63,982 bases of DNA from Deltaproteobacteria bacterium. Its GTDB lineage: Bacteria > Desulfobacterota > Syntrophia > Syntrophales > UBA5619. The notes under the pieces were generated by a model, which ran no database searches, was not told the DNA's origin, and worked only from the letters and a program-made list of their open reading frames with translations. The translations under genes and the position numbers were made by a program. Below are positions 17,380-26,598 of the stretch, one piece after another (position 1 is the first letter of the stretch; each line of letters opens with the position of its first letter). The stretch lies in NCBI GenBank assembly GCA_021372695.1, contig JAJFTY010000077.1:1-63982 (forward strand). The letters are read 5' to 3'.

Positions 17380-20300
17380 TCAGCCGGACAAGGCCTCCCG
17401 CACCCTGTTGGAAAGGATTTCCAGGCTGAACGGTTTCTGCAGAAACCCCCGGCAGCCCCGATCCAGGATCTCCTGAACCCGGTGGTTGACGCTGTATCCG
17501 CTGCAGAAGAGGACCGCAATCCCGGGTTCGATCTCCCGGAGGCGATCAAAGGTTTCTCCGCCCGATATTCCCGGCATGATCATATCCAGGATGACCAGGT
17601 CGATTTGATCTTTCTTCTCCATGAAGACGGCGACCGCCTCCTGGCCGCTTCCGGTTACAAATACACGGTAACCGAGCGACTCCAGCATCTCCCTGCTCAC
17701 CTCCAGGACCATCTTCTCGTCATCCACCAGCAGGATCGTCTCCGTTCCCCCGAGTATCTTGACCGGGAGCGCCTTCTCCTCGACAACGGCCTTCTCCGAG
17801 GCCGGGAGGAAGATCTCGAACGTGGTCCCGCGGCCGGATTCGCTCTTCACGTCGATCACTCCTCCGTGGCCCTTGATGATCCCGTAGACCATCGCCAACC
17901 CCAGGCCGGTCCCCTTTCCGATACCCTTGGTCGTGAAAAAGGGGTCGAAGATCCGATCTATCGTCTTCGCATCCATTCCCGTCCCGGAATCGCCGACGGA
18001 TATCTTGACATACCTTCCCGGCTTGGGGAGATCCGGATGATCGGTCGCGTCCAAAACAACATTCTGCGTTTCGAGATAGATGGCCCCGCCAGCCGGCATG
18101 GCCTGCCAGGCGTTCACGTAAAGATTCAGGAACACCTGTTCCATCTGGCCCTGATCCACCTCCAGCGTCCAGATTTCCTTTTCGAACTTCCGACGGATGG
18201 CGATCTCCTTCCTGGTCCTGCCGAACATGGCTGAGCTCTTCCGGATGATCTCGTTGATGTCGGTGGGCTTCACCTCGTAGCGGCCGCCCCGGGCAAAGCC
18301 GAGCAGTTGCCGCGTCAGATCCGCGCCGCTCTTCACCTGGTCTTCGATCAGCTTCAGCCGCTCATACTGGGGATGAGTGGGATTTAATTCCAGCATCATC
18401 AGGGAGGCGATGCCCTGAATCCCCATAAGCATGTTGTTGAAATCATGGGCAATACCTCCCGCCAGCGTTCCGATGGCCTCCATCTTCTGGGCCTGGAGCA
18501 GTTGAGAGGCGAGACGCTTCTCCTGCCGGATGTCGATGAAGCTCTCCAGCAGATAATCCCTACCGGCGATCCGGACCGGAACTGCGGTCTTGAGCACCGG
18601 AATCTCCTTCCCATCCGTCGTGAGCAGGACCCGTTCCGACTTGTCGACCGTCTGCCCGCAGTCGGTGATCGGACAGCTCTCCGCGTCCGCCGGACAGATG
18701 TATCGATGGCAGGTCTTGCCGACCATCTCCTCTTTCGCCGCACCGCACATCTCCGCCGCCATGCGATTGGCATTGACAATCCTGTGGTTGGCCGAATCGA
18801 TGAGAAAGATCCCGGCCTGGACGTGCTCGAAGATGGCGGAAATCAGCTCCGTGCTCTCCCTGATCCTCTCCTCCTTCATCTTACGATCGGTGATGTCCCT
18901 CGTGATGCTCAGAATATGAGGAAAGCCTTGGAGTACGATCACGGTGGCGGACATCAATCCATATCGGATCTGACCGTTCTTCATTCGGAATGTGGCGTCG
19001 AGATTATTGACTTCCCCCCCATTTTTCAGCCCCTCCAGCAGTTTCCGCCGGTCTTCCGGATTGGCCCAGATATTCAGTTCAATAGATGTCCTGCCGATCG
19101 CTTCCGCTTCCGAATATCCGGTCACCCGGGTGAATCCTTCGTTGACGGAAACGTACATGCCATCCGAGAGGCGATTGATGTTGATGGAATCCGGGCTGGT
19201 GTAGAATGCCTTGCGGAATGTCTCTTCACTTTCCCGCAACGCCTGGTCCATCCGCCGGCGCTCGGTGATGTCGCGGGCGAAGGTCACGGCGGCGTCCCGA
19301 TCCCCATAGCGGATCGGCGCCGAGTTGACCTCGACGGAAATCTCCGAACCGTCCAGACGGATCATGGTCTGTTCGATCGCGGGCGCGCTTCGGTGCTCCT
19401 CGTAGAGAATCCGTATCCGCTCGCAGACCATGGCGTGCAACTGGGGCGGCAGTCGCTCCAGGAGAGAGGTGCCGAGCAATTCGCGGGCGTCCTTCACCCC
19501 GAAAAAGTTTGCAGCCGATTGGTTCAGATAGAGGAATTTGCCGTCGGCATGGACGTAAATCGCCTCCGGCGTACCCTCGATCAGGGAGCGAAACCGCGCA
19601 TCGCTTTCCCTGAGTTCCATCTCGGTCCGTCTGCGGTCGGTGATGTCCTGGCCGACGCAGAGGATCTCCACCCCCCGCTCGCGGCTTTTCATGACCTTGT
19701 TGGTCCAATGCACCCAGACCCGGGTTCCGTCCTTGCACATGTTTTCGTTTTCATTGTCTTCGTAAAGATCGGGGTGATCCTTGATGTCCCGGATCATCGC
19801 CTCGAGGTCGCGGCCGGACAGGTCCTTAGGCGAAACGATCGTTCCCACGACGTTGCGACCGAGCACCTCCGCTACGGAAAAACCGAAAAAACGCTCGGCG
19901 AATTCGTTGAAGAAGATGATGTTGCCCGAGCCGTCCATCCGCAGGATGATGCTATTGGCATTCTGCACCAGTTCCCGGTACCTTGCCTCGCTCTCCTTCA
20001 GGGCCGCCTCGGCCTTTTGCCGCTTCTCCTCCTCCTGGATGATGAACCGGGCCTTCAGGCTGTAGTACAAAAAGAGTGCGGCCCCCAACAGAAAGAGGCC
20101 GAAGACCAAGATCAGCCGGTTCCGAAAATCCATAAGCGACGCCAGCACCTCATTTTCGGAGGAGGCGACGACGATCGACCAGAAGGTGTTCCCGAGGGGG
20201 ATCGGCATGTAGACGGCGTGCTTCCGGACGCTATCCACCTGCTCTTCTCCGATCCGATCGAAGCTGTAGGTGGTGATCCCCTCCTCTCCCCTGAGCATCT

Positions 20301-20985
20301 TCGTGGCCATGGCCAGGATGGAGGGAAATTCCCTGCTGGTTTCATAGACCGATCTTCCCGTATGTCCGGGCACGGGGCAGTAGAGCTCCGTTCCGTCGCT
20401 GCTGATCATCCAGGCGTACCCCGTCTTGCCGATCCTGATCCCTTCGAGGTACCTCCTGGCCAGAGACTGAAAATCGACCGTGATGCCGATGGTGCCGCGG
20501 AAGATTCCATCCTTGAAGACCGGGACATGGAGCGCAACCGCCCTGTAGCCTTGAACGGCCGTGAACACGTCGCTGACCACGGGCTTCTGGATATGCATCA
20601 CCAGGAGGACATGCTTCTGCGAGGAGATGTCCGCACCGATCAGTTTCGGATCCGAGGGTGTTGTGTAGACGATCCTTCCGTCCGCATCGACACGGGTGAT
20701 GCCCCGGATCTGTCCGAGGTTCGCCTGGTAAAAGGCGTCGAGGGCGAACTGGCCGGTCAGATCCAGGTCTATGACATTGCGCCATTTGGACAGGATGGTC
20801 AGGTTGGCGGTCCAGTGGGTGAAAAAGTCCTGGATCCCGCGGCTGGCCTGTCGGGCGTAAAGCGACTGCTGAACATTGAGGTTGTCAATGGCCTTCTGTT
20901 TGGCCTCGCTGTAGAAATAGGTGAAGAGAAACGCGCTTAAACCCAGCAGGAGGACGAGCAGGAGAAGCAGCCATTTTTTCTTCAT
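17380..20985 (-). CDS. Hybrid sensor histidine kinase: Cache sensor, four PAS domains, kinase and receiver
   Basis: 1201-residue membrane signalling protein. Order: transmembrane helix (5-27), periplasmic double-Cache-like sensor (about 30-285), second helix (about 288-308), four PAS domains (about 335-450, 460-585, 595-710 and 715-830), HisKA with phospho-His in [11 protein letters not shown], ATPase domain ([28 protein letters not shown]) and a C-terminal receiver (ILLVDDEK, phospho-Asp in VILDMIMPG). The fourth PAS has a Cys-rich segment ([15 protein letters not shown] then DCGQ), possibly binding metal or sensing redox. It follows a hydrolase gene by 54 bp. No partner regulator is adjacent. 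Confidence 0.93.
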   Translation of the reverse strand: MKKKWLLLLLVLLLGLSAFLFTYFYSEAKQKAIDNLNVQQSLYARQASRGIQDFFTHWTANLTILSKWRNVIDLDLTGQFALDAFYQANLGQIRGITRVDADGRIVYTTPSDPKLIGADISSQKHVLLVMHIQKPVVSDVFTAVQGYRAVALHVPVFKDGIFRGTIGITVDFQSLARRYLEGIRIGKTGYAWMISSDGTELYCPVPGHTGRSVYETSREFPSILAMATKMLRGEEGITTYSFDRIGEEQVDSVRKHAVYMPIPLGNTFWSIVVASSENEVLASLMDFRNRLILVFGLFLLGAALFLYYSLKARFIIQEEEKRQKAEAALKESEARYRELVQNANSIILRMDGSGNIIFFNEFAERFFGFSVAEVLGRNVVGTIVSPKDLSGRDLEAMIRDIKDHPDLYEDNENENMCKDGTRVWVHWTNKVMKSRERGVEILCVGQDITDRRRTEMELRESDARFRSLIEGTPEAIYVHADGKFLYLNQSAANFFGVKDARELLGTSLLERLPPQLHAMVCERIRILYEEHRSAPAIEQTMIRLDGSEISVEVNSAPIRYGDRDAAVTFARDITERRRMDQALRESEETFRKAFYTSPDSININRLSDGMYVSVNEGFTRVTGYSEAEAIGRTSIELNIWANPEDRRKLLEGLKNGGEVNNLDATFRMKNGQIRYGLMSATVIVLQGFPHILSITRDITDRKMKEERIRESTELISAIFEHVQAGIFLIDSANHRIVNANRMAAEMCGAAKEEMVGKTCHRYICPADAESCPITDCGQTVDKSERVLLTTDGKEIPVLKTAVPVRIAGRDYLLESFIDIRQEKRLASQLLQAQKMEAIGTLAGGIAHDFNNMLMGIQGIASLMMLELNPTHPQYERLKLIEDQVKSGADLTRQLLGFARGGRYEVKPTDINEIIRKSSAMFGRTRKEIAIRRKFEKEIWTLEVDQGQMEQVFLNLYVNAWQAMPAGGAIYLETQNVVLDATDHPDLPKPGRYVKISVGDSGTGMDAKTIDRIFDPFFTTKGIGKGTGLGLAMVYGIIKGHGGVIDVKSESGRGTTFEIFLPASEKAVVEEKALPVKILGGTETILLVDDEKMVLEVSREMLESLGYRVFVTGSGQEAVAVFMEKKDQIDLVILDMIMPGISGGETFDRLREIEPGIAVLFCSGYSVNHRVQEILDRGCRGFLQKPFSLEILSNRVREALSG

Positions 20986-21039
20986 CGGACCTTGCCTCCC
21001 GGAAAAGCGATGACCTCGGGCGGCCTCTTTGCGCGGCCG

Positions 21040-21642
21040 CTACAGGTATTCCGCGAGAGCGGCGGAGAGCTCCCGCTCCCGGCCGACATAGAAATGGTCG
21101 GCACCCGGGATGAGTCGGACGGGCGCCTGGATGCGGGCAGACCTCTCCATCAGCCGCGTGTTGTCGCAGTAAGGGTCCCGCTCGCCGGCAAGGATCAGAC
21201 GGATCTTTCCATCAAGTCCGGAAAAGTTGAAATCCATCAGATCGATGGGCGGTGAGACGAGCACCCCGTCGCTCAGGAGCGGCGTCCTCCGCAGGAGATT
21301 CGCAACGATCCACGCCCCGAAGGAATAGCCGGCCAGCAGGATCTCCCGGACACCTCTTTGCCGAAGTGCGTCCGCCGCAGCCAGGAGATCGTCCTGCTCA
21401 CCCACCCCTTCGTCGTAGCGGCCTCCGCTGCGGCCGACGCCGCGGAAATTGAAGCGCAGCGTGGCATACCCCTGTTGGAAGAACGCCTCCACCAGCGTTT
21501 CCACCACATTGTTTTCCAGACTTCCTCCCATGAGCGGGTGGGGATGCGCGACGACCGCTCCACGCTCACGCCCGGCCGAGGAGGCATAGCACCCCTCCAA
21601 CTGGAGGAGACCGGCCGGGAAGATGATCTGTTCCTCGTTCAT
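21040..21642 (-). CDS. Alpha/beta hydrolase
   Basis: 200-residue cytosolic hydrolase of the small YcjY/CinH-like alpha/beta type. Visible are the early HPHPLMGGSLENNVV block, the fold strand RFNFRGVGRSGG, the nucleophile elbow GYSFGAW with Ser, an acid in LAGERDPYCDN and the late His in PGADHFYVGRE. I start it at ATG 21642 (MNEEQIIFPAG); a longer frame reaching 21750 adds residues unlike the family. It leads the short operon with the histidine kinase. Substrate unknown. Confidence 0.85.
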   Translation of the reverse strand: MNEEQIIFPAGLLQLEGCYASSAGRERGAVVAHPHPLMGGSLENNVVETLVEAFFQQGYATLRFNFRGVGRSGGRYDEGVGEQDDLLAAADALRQRGVREILLAGYSFGAWIVANLLRRTPLLSDGVLVSPPIDLMDFNFSGLDGKIRLILAGERDPYCDNTRLMERSARIQAPVRLIPGADHFYVGRERELSAALAEYL

Positions 21643-21729
21643 GAACGGACCTGTATGGGATTTCCTGCCAGAACTGCAGGGCGCGAAAGAACCTGCCAGC
21701 CGCACCGGGGACGGACGCACGTTTTGTGA

Positions 21730-21758
21730 ATAACACCATAAGCATTCCACCTTGTCAA
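21730..21758 (-). promoter_or_regulatory. Promoter for the hydrolase-kinase pair
   Basis: Minus-strand TTGACA (21758-21753), a 17-bp spacer and TGTTAT (21735-21730), 88 bp before the hydrolase start. Confidence 0.55.
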
Positions 21759-21881
21759 TACCAAACCCTCCGCCGGGAATCGGCCGGCGTCATACCCGCC
21801 ACAGGGCTGGAGCGAAGCGGAAATGAGATATGAGGAGTCCCTGAACTCGAAGAGCCTCTCCCAACTTGGCGGGGGGAGCTC

Positions 21882-22102
21882 GGTAGTGTATCAGTTTGCA
21901 TCAGTCTGGTGTAGAGAAGCCTCACGTAGCGTGATTGAAAGGTTTTTCGGGCACCCCGCCGGCGAGCGAAGCGGCCGCAACGGCAACTGTCTGAGCGACG
22001 CCAGGAGCGAGTTCTGCCGTTGCAGCGCAACGAGTCGTTGCGGGGTCGAAAAAGCTTTGTGAGCGCCAGTGAGGCCTTGACACCTCAAATTGAGACACCA
22101 CC
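21882..22102. repeat. Palindromic repeat element A (with nested insertion)
   Basis: Long imperfect inverted repeat: GGTAGTG at the left faces ACCACC at the right, an inner arm GGTGTAGAGAAGCCTCAC faces GTGAGGCCTTGACACC, and the centre is TTTTTCGG facing TCGAAAAA. A second inverted segment of about 93 bp (21952-22044, CCCCGC to GCGGGG) is inserted at the centre. The element is related to the one at 31378-31497. The rest of 21643-22306 has two promoters and no supported gene. Confidence 0.7.
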
Positions 22103-22117
22103 GAGAGCTCAATGCCC

Positions 22118-22146
22118 TTGACACGGAGAGGCATCCCGACTATAGA
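22118..22146 (+). promoter_or_regulatory. Promoter at the end of repeat element A, for the PaaK-like gene
   Basis: TTGACA (22118-22123), a 17-bp spacer and TATAGA (22141-22146). The -35 box starts 16 bp after the last base of ACCACC in the repeat, the same spacing as at 31513. Confidence 0.6.
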
Positions 22147-22306
22147 TCACCGTAATTATGAATAAAAAATGACTCGCTTGCCGCGGGAAACCCGTTTTCC
22201 TTGAGGTCTGGCTTTGGCCCCCCCGGCGTGTATGGAGCAGCCGAAGCATGGCGAAGCCGGATCTGCCAACGAAATGATCCGGGGACGAAATGAGAGGAGC
22301 AGGGAT

Positions 22307-23596
22307 ATGCCCAGACGAACGCGGGAGGATAGAAACCGGGGATTTTACGACGAAAGGGTCGAGAGGATGGAGAGGGGCGAACGCGCCGCCTTCAAGGAAA
22401 AGGAGGCCCTCCGTGCCCTTCGCTATGCCTATGAAAATGCGCCGGGATACCGGAAGTTCCTGGACGAAAAAGGGGCGAACCCGGCAGCCGTCCGGGAGAT
22501 CGGCGATTTTCACGCCATTCCCGTTCTGAAGAAGAACAGGATGCCGGAGTTGCACCACAACAACCCGCCGTTCGGTGGATTTCTGGCCGTGCCCGTTCAC
22601 AAGCTCAAGAGGATCTACGTCTCCCCGGGCCCCCTCTACGACCCTGAAGGGTGGAAGGAGGACTACTGGGGGCTGCGGAAGTGCCTCTACAACGCGGGCT
22701 TCAGGCCGGGGGATCTCGTGATGAACACCTTTTCTCACCACCTGACCCCTGCCGGGATCTTTCTGGACGAGGCCTGCACGGGGATCGGATGCACCACGGT
22801 GCCCACCGGCGTCGGGAATACCGAGATTCAGGTGAGGACGATGGTGGAGCTGAAGATCAACGGCTATCTCGGCACCGCTTCCTTTCTGCTGGCTCTGATC
22901 GCCAAGATGACAGAACTGGGCTACGACCCCGCCACGGATCTTGCCGTCGAGATCGCCCTCGTCGGAGGTGAGATCCTGAGCCCCGGCCTGAGAAGGGAGC
23001 TCAACGATCGCGGCATCATCGTGCGCCAGGCCTACATCACAGCCGAACTGGGGGCGCTGGCCTACGAATGCCCGCAGGAGGAGGGGATGCACATCGCGGA
23101 CGACCTCTACCTGGAAATCTGCGACCCCGTCACCGGAGGACCGCTGCCGGCAGGCGAAATCGGCGAAGTGGTGGTCACCAACTTCAGCAATGAGTGCTAT
23201 CCCCTGGTCCGCTACGGCACCGGGGACCTCTCGGCCGTGGTCGAGGAACCCTGCGCCTGCGGAAGGAGTTCATGCAGGCTCAGGGGAATCCTGGGCAGGG
23301 CGGATGAGGTGACGAAGATCAAGGGAATGTTCGTCCATCCCCGCCAGGTCGACGAGGCCGCGTCCAGGTTCGCCCGGGAGGTGGAGAAGGCGAGGGTCGT
23401 CGTGACGCGGCAGGGTGAGACGGATGTCATGACGGTGGAAATCCAGTTGAAGGAGGGGATCGCGGAGACGGATGCATTGAAAGCTTCCGTCGAGGAGCGG
23501 GTGCGGGAGACCACCAAGCTGCGGGGAAGCGTGGTCTTCGTACCTGAAATCCCGGAGGGGAGCAAGAAGATCGAAGACCGGCGGAAGTGGCAGTAA
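22307..23596 (+). CDS. Phenylacetate-CoA ligase family (PaaK-like) AMP-binding enzyme
   Basis: Acid:CoA ligase, 429 residues, in the normal PaaK range. It has the early RALRYAYENAPGYRKF block, a Gly-poor ATP loop region near YVSPGPLYDPEGW, QAYITAELGALAYECPQ, YGTGDLSAVVEEPCACGR, a Cys-rich bend typical of PaaK, and the hinge DEVTKIKGMFVHPRQVDEA. ATG 22307 is chosen because AGGAG lies about 8 bp upstream; longer frames to 22214 lack one. The gene precedes the 2-oxoacid oxidoreductase genes, but these have their own promoter. An aryl or indole acetate substrate is plausible, not shown. Confidence 0.88.
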   Translation: MPRRTREDRNRGFYDERVERMERGERAAFKEKEALRALRYAYENAPGYRKFLDEKGANPAAVREIGDFHAIPVLKKNRMPELHHNNPPFGGFLAVPVHKLKRIYVSPGPLYDPEGWKEDYWGLRKCLYNAGFRPGDLVMNTFSHHLTPAGIFLDEACTGIGCTTVPTGVGNTEIQVRTMVELKINGYLGTASFLLALIAKMTELGYDPATDLAVEIALVGGEILSPGLRRELNDRGIIVRQAYITAELGALAYECPQEEGMHIADDLYLEICDPVTGGPLPAGEIGEVVVTNFSNECYPLVRYGTGDLSAVVEEPCACGRSSCRLRGILGRADEVTKIKGMFVHPRQVDEAASRFAREVEKARVVVTRQGETDVMTVEIQLKEGIAETDALKASVEERVRETTKLRGSVVFVPEIPEGSKKIEDRRKWQ

Positions 23597-23656
23597 GAAA
23601 CAGAAAGCGCCCGCGAGCGGAAGCCGGGCTTCCCCAGGCCTCCTTCCCAAATCCAG

Positions 23657-23685
23657 TTGACATGCCGGATCTCTTCCCCTATAGT
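23657..23685 (+). promoter_or_regulatory. Promoter for the kor-suc operon
   Basis: TTGACA (23657-23662), a 17-bp spacer and TATAGT (23680-23685). The bases TATAGTGGCCCCAAAA are identical to those at the nucleoside transporter promoter. Transcription would start about 105 bp before the first gene. Confidence 0.75.
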
Positions 23686-23796
23686 GGCCCCAAAAATGAA
23701 TGCCGATCAGCCAATTGACTCGCAGCATCGGGGAATATTTAGAAAGGAGAAGCGGAGGCCGGACGAGGATATTCACCCGCTCAGACAGGGATAAAT

Positions 23797-24006
23797 ATGG
23801 CAAAACTGAAGCTGAAGGGTCATGTCATCAATCGGGACTGGTGCAAGGGATGCGGAATCTGCGTCCATTTCTGTCCCAAAAAAGTGCTGGAGCTGGACGA
23901 ATTCGACAAGGTGGTGGCGGCAAGGCCGCAGGACTGCGTTTGCTGCAAGCTCTGCGAAATGCGGTGCCCGGATTTGGCGATCGAGGTACAGACGGAGCAG
24001 GAGTGA
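23797..24006 (+). CDS. korD: 2-oxoacid:ferredoxin oxidoreductase delta subunit (ferredoxin-like)
   Basis: 69-residue ferredoxin-like electron carrier of a four-subunit 2-oxoacid:acceptor oxidoreductase. Two 4Fe-4S motifs are visible: CKGCGICVHFCPKK and CVCCKLCEMRCPD. It is first in the order delta-alpha-beta-gamma and its stop is followed by the alpha start 1 bp later. Alone it could be any small ferredoxin; position makes the subunit assignment strong. Confidence 0.9.
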   Translation: MAKLKLKGHVINRDWCKGCGICVHFCPKKVLELDEFDKVVAARPQDCVCCKLCEMRCPDLAIEVQTEQE

Positions 24007-24007
24007 T

Positions 24008-25156
24008 ATGGGCGGCGAATTGAAGTTTGTTCAGGGGAATGAAGCCTGTGTGGAGGCGGCACTGTATTCCGGGCTCGATTTTTTTGCCGGTTATCCGATC
24101 ACCCCATCGACGGAGATCGCCGAGTTGATGGCGTCGCGCCTGCCCCGCAAGGGGGGGAAGTTCCTGCAGATGGAGGACGAGATCGCCTCGATCTGCGCGA
24201 TCATCGGGGCGTCGCTCACGGGGAGCAAGGTCATGACGGCCACGAGCGGACCCGGTTTCTCGCTGATGCAGGAGGGGCTCGGGTACGCGATCATGGCGGA
24301 GATCCCCTGCGTGATCGTCGATGTGCAGCGGGGAGGTCCCTCGACAGGCCTGCCGACCAAGGTAAGCCAGGGCGACGTCGGCCAGGCCCGGTGGGGCGTG
24401 CACGGCGACCATTCGATCGTCGCGCTCACCGCCTCGAACCACCAGGATGTCTTTTCGATCACGGTGGACGCGTTCAATTTCTCGGAGACCTACCGGACAC
24501 CGGTGATTTTGCTCTTCGACGAGGTGGTCGGCCACATGCGGGAGCGCCTCGAGGTTCCCGCGCCCGGCGAGATCCCGCTCGTGGAGCGGCTCAAGACCTC
24601 CGTCAAGGAAGGGGTCGATTACCACCCCTACCTGCAGCGGGAGGACGGCCGTTTGCCGATGTCCGATTTCGGGGGTGTGCACCGGTACAATGTCACGGGC
24701 CTGTTCCATGACATGTGGGGATTCCCGTCGGAAAATCCGCGCGTCGTCCACGAGCTGATGCGGCACCTGGTGGACAAGATCGACAACCATGTGGAGAAGC
24801 TGACCCGCTACCGGGAATATTTTATCGAAGACGCGGAGATGCTCCTGATCTCCTACGGCTCGTCTGCCCGCTCGGCGCTGCATGTGGTCACGGACCGCCG
24901 CCAGCACGGGGAGCGCATCGGGCTGCTGGAGCTGCAGACGCTCTGGCCCTTCCCTGCGACGCTGGTCCGGGAAAAGGCGAGAAACGCACGCTATGTGGCC
25001 GTCGTGGAGATGAATATGGGGCAGGTGCTTCAGTCGGTCAAGGCGGCGGTGGAGAGGCCGGAGCAGGTTTTTCTGGCCAACCGGGTGGACGGGGTATTGA
25101 TCACGCCGGCCGATATTCGCAACATTCTGCGGCTGATCCAGGGTAAAGGAGTCTGA
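24008..25156 (+). CDS. korA: 2-oxoacid:ferredoxin oxidoreductase alpha subunit
   Basis: 382-residue subunit carrying the pyrimidine-binding part of the thiamine pyrophosphate site. FAGYPITPSTEIAE near residue 18 is the family signature, followed by QMEDEIASICAIIGASLTG and TSGPGFSLMQEGLGYA. Sequence type suggests 2-oxoglutarate (KorA) more than pyruvate, which would usually be a fused or longer chain; a branched-chain (Vor) role cannot be excluded. ATG 24008 follows the delta stop directly. SucCD downstream supports succinyl-CoA as product. Confidence 0.93.
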   Translation: MGGELKFVQGNEACVEAALYSGLDFFAGYPITPSTEIAELMASRLPRKGGKFLQMEDEIASICAIIGASLTGSKVMTATSGPGFSLMQEGLGYAIMAEIPCVIVDVQRGGPSTGLPTKVSQGDVGQARWGVHGDHSIVALTASNHQDVFSITVDAFNFSETYRTPVILLFDEVVGHMRERLEVPAPGEIPLVERLKTSVKEGVDYHPYLQREDGRLPMSDFGGVHRYNVTGLFHDMWGFPSENPRVVHELMRHLVDKIDNHVEKLTRYREYFIEDAEMLLISYGSSARSALHVVTDRRQHGERIGLLELQTLWPFPATLVREKARNARYVAVVEMNMGQVLQSVKAAVERPEQVFLANRVDGVLITPADIRNILRLIQGKGV

Positions 25157-25158
25157 AA

Positions 25159-25962
25159 ATGCCCGCAAGGGATTATATCCGAGAGAGGTTTTTCCCGCAT
25201 ATCTGGTGTCCGGGCTGTGGACACGGTATCGTGCTGAACGGTCTCGTCCGTGCGATCGACAATCTCGGTTTGAAAAAGAAAGACATCGTCATGGTGTCGG
25301 GGATCGGCTGCTCGTCCCGGATCGCGGGCTACATGGATTTCCACACGCTGCACACCATCCACGGGCGGGCGCTGGCATTCGCGATGGGCGTGAAGATGAG
25401 CCGGCCGGATCTGACGCTTCTGGTGCCGATGGGAGATGGAGACGCCCTGTCGATCGGGGGAAATCACTTCATCCACGCCTGCCGGCGGAACATCGACATG
25501 ACCGCGATCGTGATGAACAACCGGGTCTACGGCATGACGGGCGGACAGTTTTCACCGCTGTCGGGGTACGGAACCATGGCAACGACCGCGCCGTACTCGA
25601 ACATCGACCAGGAATTCGATGTGGTCGACATGGCCCGGGCGGCGGGGGCCACGTTCGTGGCGCGTGCAACAGCGTACCACGTCCAGCAGCTCCCCGGCAT
25701 CCTGGAGGAGGCGATCCGGCACAAGGGATTTTCCGTGGTGGAGATCATGACGCCCTGCCCGACCTATTTTGGGCGGAAGAACAAGGAGGGGAGCGCCGTC
25801 AACATGATGGAAAATCTCAAGAACAGAACCACCCCGATCGGTTCGAAGGCGAAGCAGGAGGATCCGACGCTCATCGAACGGGGGATCTTCGTGAAGAAAG
25901 AGATGCCGGAGTACTGTGACGGCTATCAGAAGATCATCGAGCAGGCGATGAAGGGGAATTGA
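25159..25962 (+). CDS. korB: 2-oxoacid:ferredoxin oxidoreductase beta subunit
   Basis: 267 residues with the thiamine pyrophosphate diphosphate-binding site. WCPGCGHGIVLNGLVRAI at residue 13 contains the CxxC pair, and PMGDGDALSIGGNHF to MNNRVYGMTGGQ is the Mg-TPP GDG...NN motif. The enzyme reversibly oxidises a 2-oxoacid plus CoA to acyl-CoA, CO2 and reduced ferredoxin. Start ATG 25159 has AAGGAG, 2 bp after korA. Confidence 0.94.
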   Translation: MPARDYIRERFFPHIWCPGCGHGIVLNGLVRAIDNLGLKKKDIVMVSGIGCSSRIAGYMDFHTLHTIHGRALAFAMGVKMSRPDLTLLVPMGDGDALSIGGNHFIHACRRNIDMTAIVMNNRVYGMTGGQFSPLSGYGTMATTAPYSNIDQEFDVVDMARAAGATFVARATAYHVQQLPGILEEAIRHKGFSVVEIMTPCPTYFGRKNKEGSAVNMMENLKNRTTPIGSKAKQEDPTLIERGIFVKKEMPEYCDGYQKIIEQAMKGN

Positions 25963-25964
25963 CC

Positions 25965-26519
25965 ATGGAACGATGCAGGATGGTATTTTCCGGTTCGGGC
26001 GGGCAGGGTGTGATCACAGCGGGGATCATTCTGGCCGAGGCTGCCGTGCTGCATGAAAACCTCATTGCCGTCCAGTCCCAGTCTTACGGTCCGGAGGCGA
26101 GAGGCGGTGCGACGCGCTGCGATGTCATCATCGCCGAATCCGCAATCCACTTTCCCAAAGTGATCCAGCCCAATGTGCTCATCTGCCTGACGCAGCAGTC
26201 CTATACCACCTTTTTTTCCCTCCTCCGTCCGGGCGGCTTGCTGATCACCGACACCCGGTATGTCAAGCTCGGAAAGAAGGTGGATGCACGCCAGGTGGAG
26301 CTGCCGATGTACGAGACGGTCATGCAGAAGATCAGCAAGCCGATCGTTTTCAACATCTGCATGCTCGGGGTGGTCATCGGACTGACCAAACTGGTCCGGC
26401 CCGAATCGATCATGAAGGTTCTGGAGACGCAGATTCCCGGGAACTTTCTCGAGATGAACCGTCAGGCTCTCGATCTCGGGCTGAAACTGTGTGAAGGATT
26501 GGGCGATTCCACTTTCTAG
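25965..26519 (+). CDS. korC: 2-oxoacid:ferredoxin oxidoreductase gamma subunit
   Basis: 184-residue gamma subunit that contributes to CoA binding and dimer stability. Family signatures are FSGSGGQGVITAGIILAEAA at the N-terminus and QSYGPEARGGATRCDVIIAE. I start it at ATG 25965, with AAGGGG about 8 bp upstream; a TTG at 25959 would overlap the korB stop. It closes the KorDABC set, and sucC follows after 79 bp in the same direction. Confidence 0.93.
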   Translation: MERCRMVFSGSGGQGVITAGIILAEAAVLHENLIAVQSQSYGPEARGGATRCDVIIAESAIHFPKVIQPNVLICLTQQSYTTFFSLLRPGGLLITDTRYVKLGKKVDARQVELPMYETVMQKISKPIVFNICMLGVVIGLTKLVRPESIMKVLETQIPGNFLEMNRQALDLGLKLCEGLGDSTF

Positions 26520-26598
26520 AACGGATCGTCCCTCTGCAAGAACTCCGTCCCCCGTCATGCGAAGCCATCCCCTGCGACCGAAGTCCCGGAGGTAAGAG

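Noticed and set aside
18445..20940. Long plus-strand open frame opposite the histidine kinase
   Set aside because: High GC makes long shadow frames; its translation lacks any domain and the opposite strand has clear kinase motifs. The same holds for the long antisense frames opposite the ligase, dehydratase, oxidoreductase, cytochrome b, TctA, GltD-like and acyl-CoA dehydrogenase genes.
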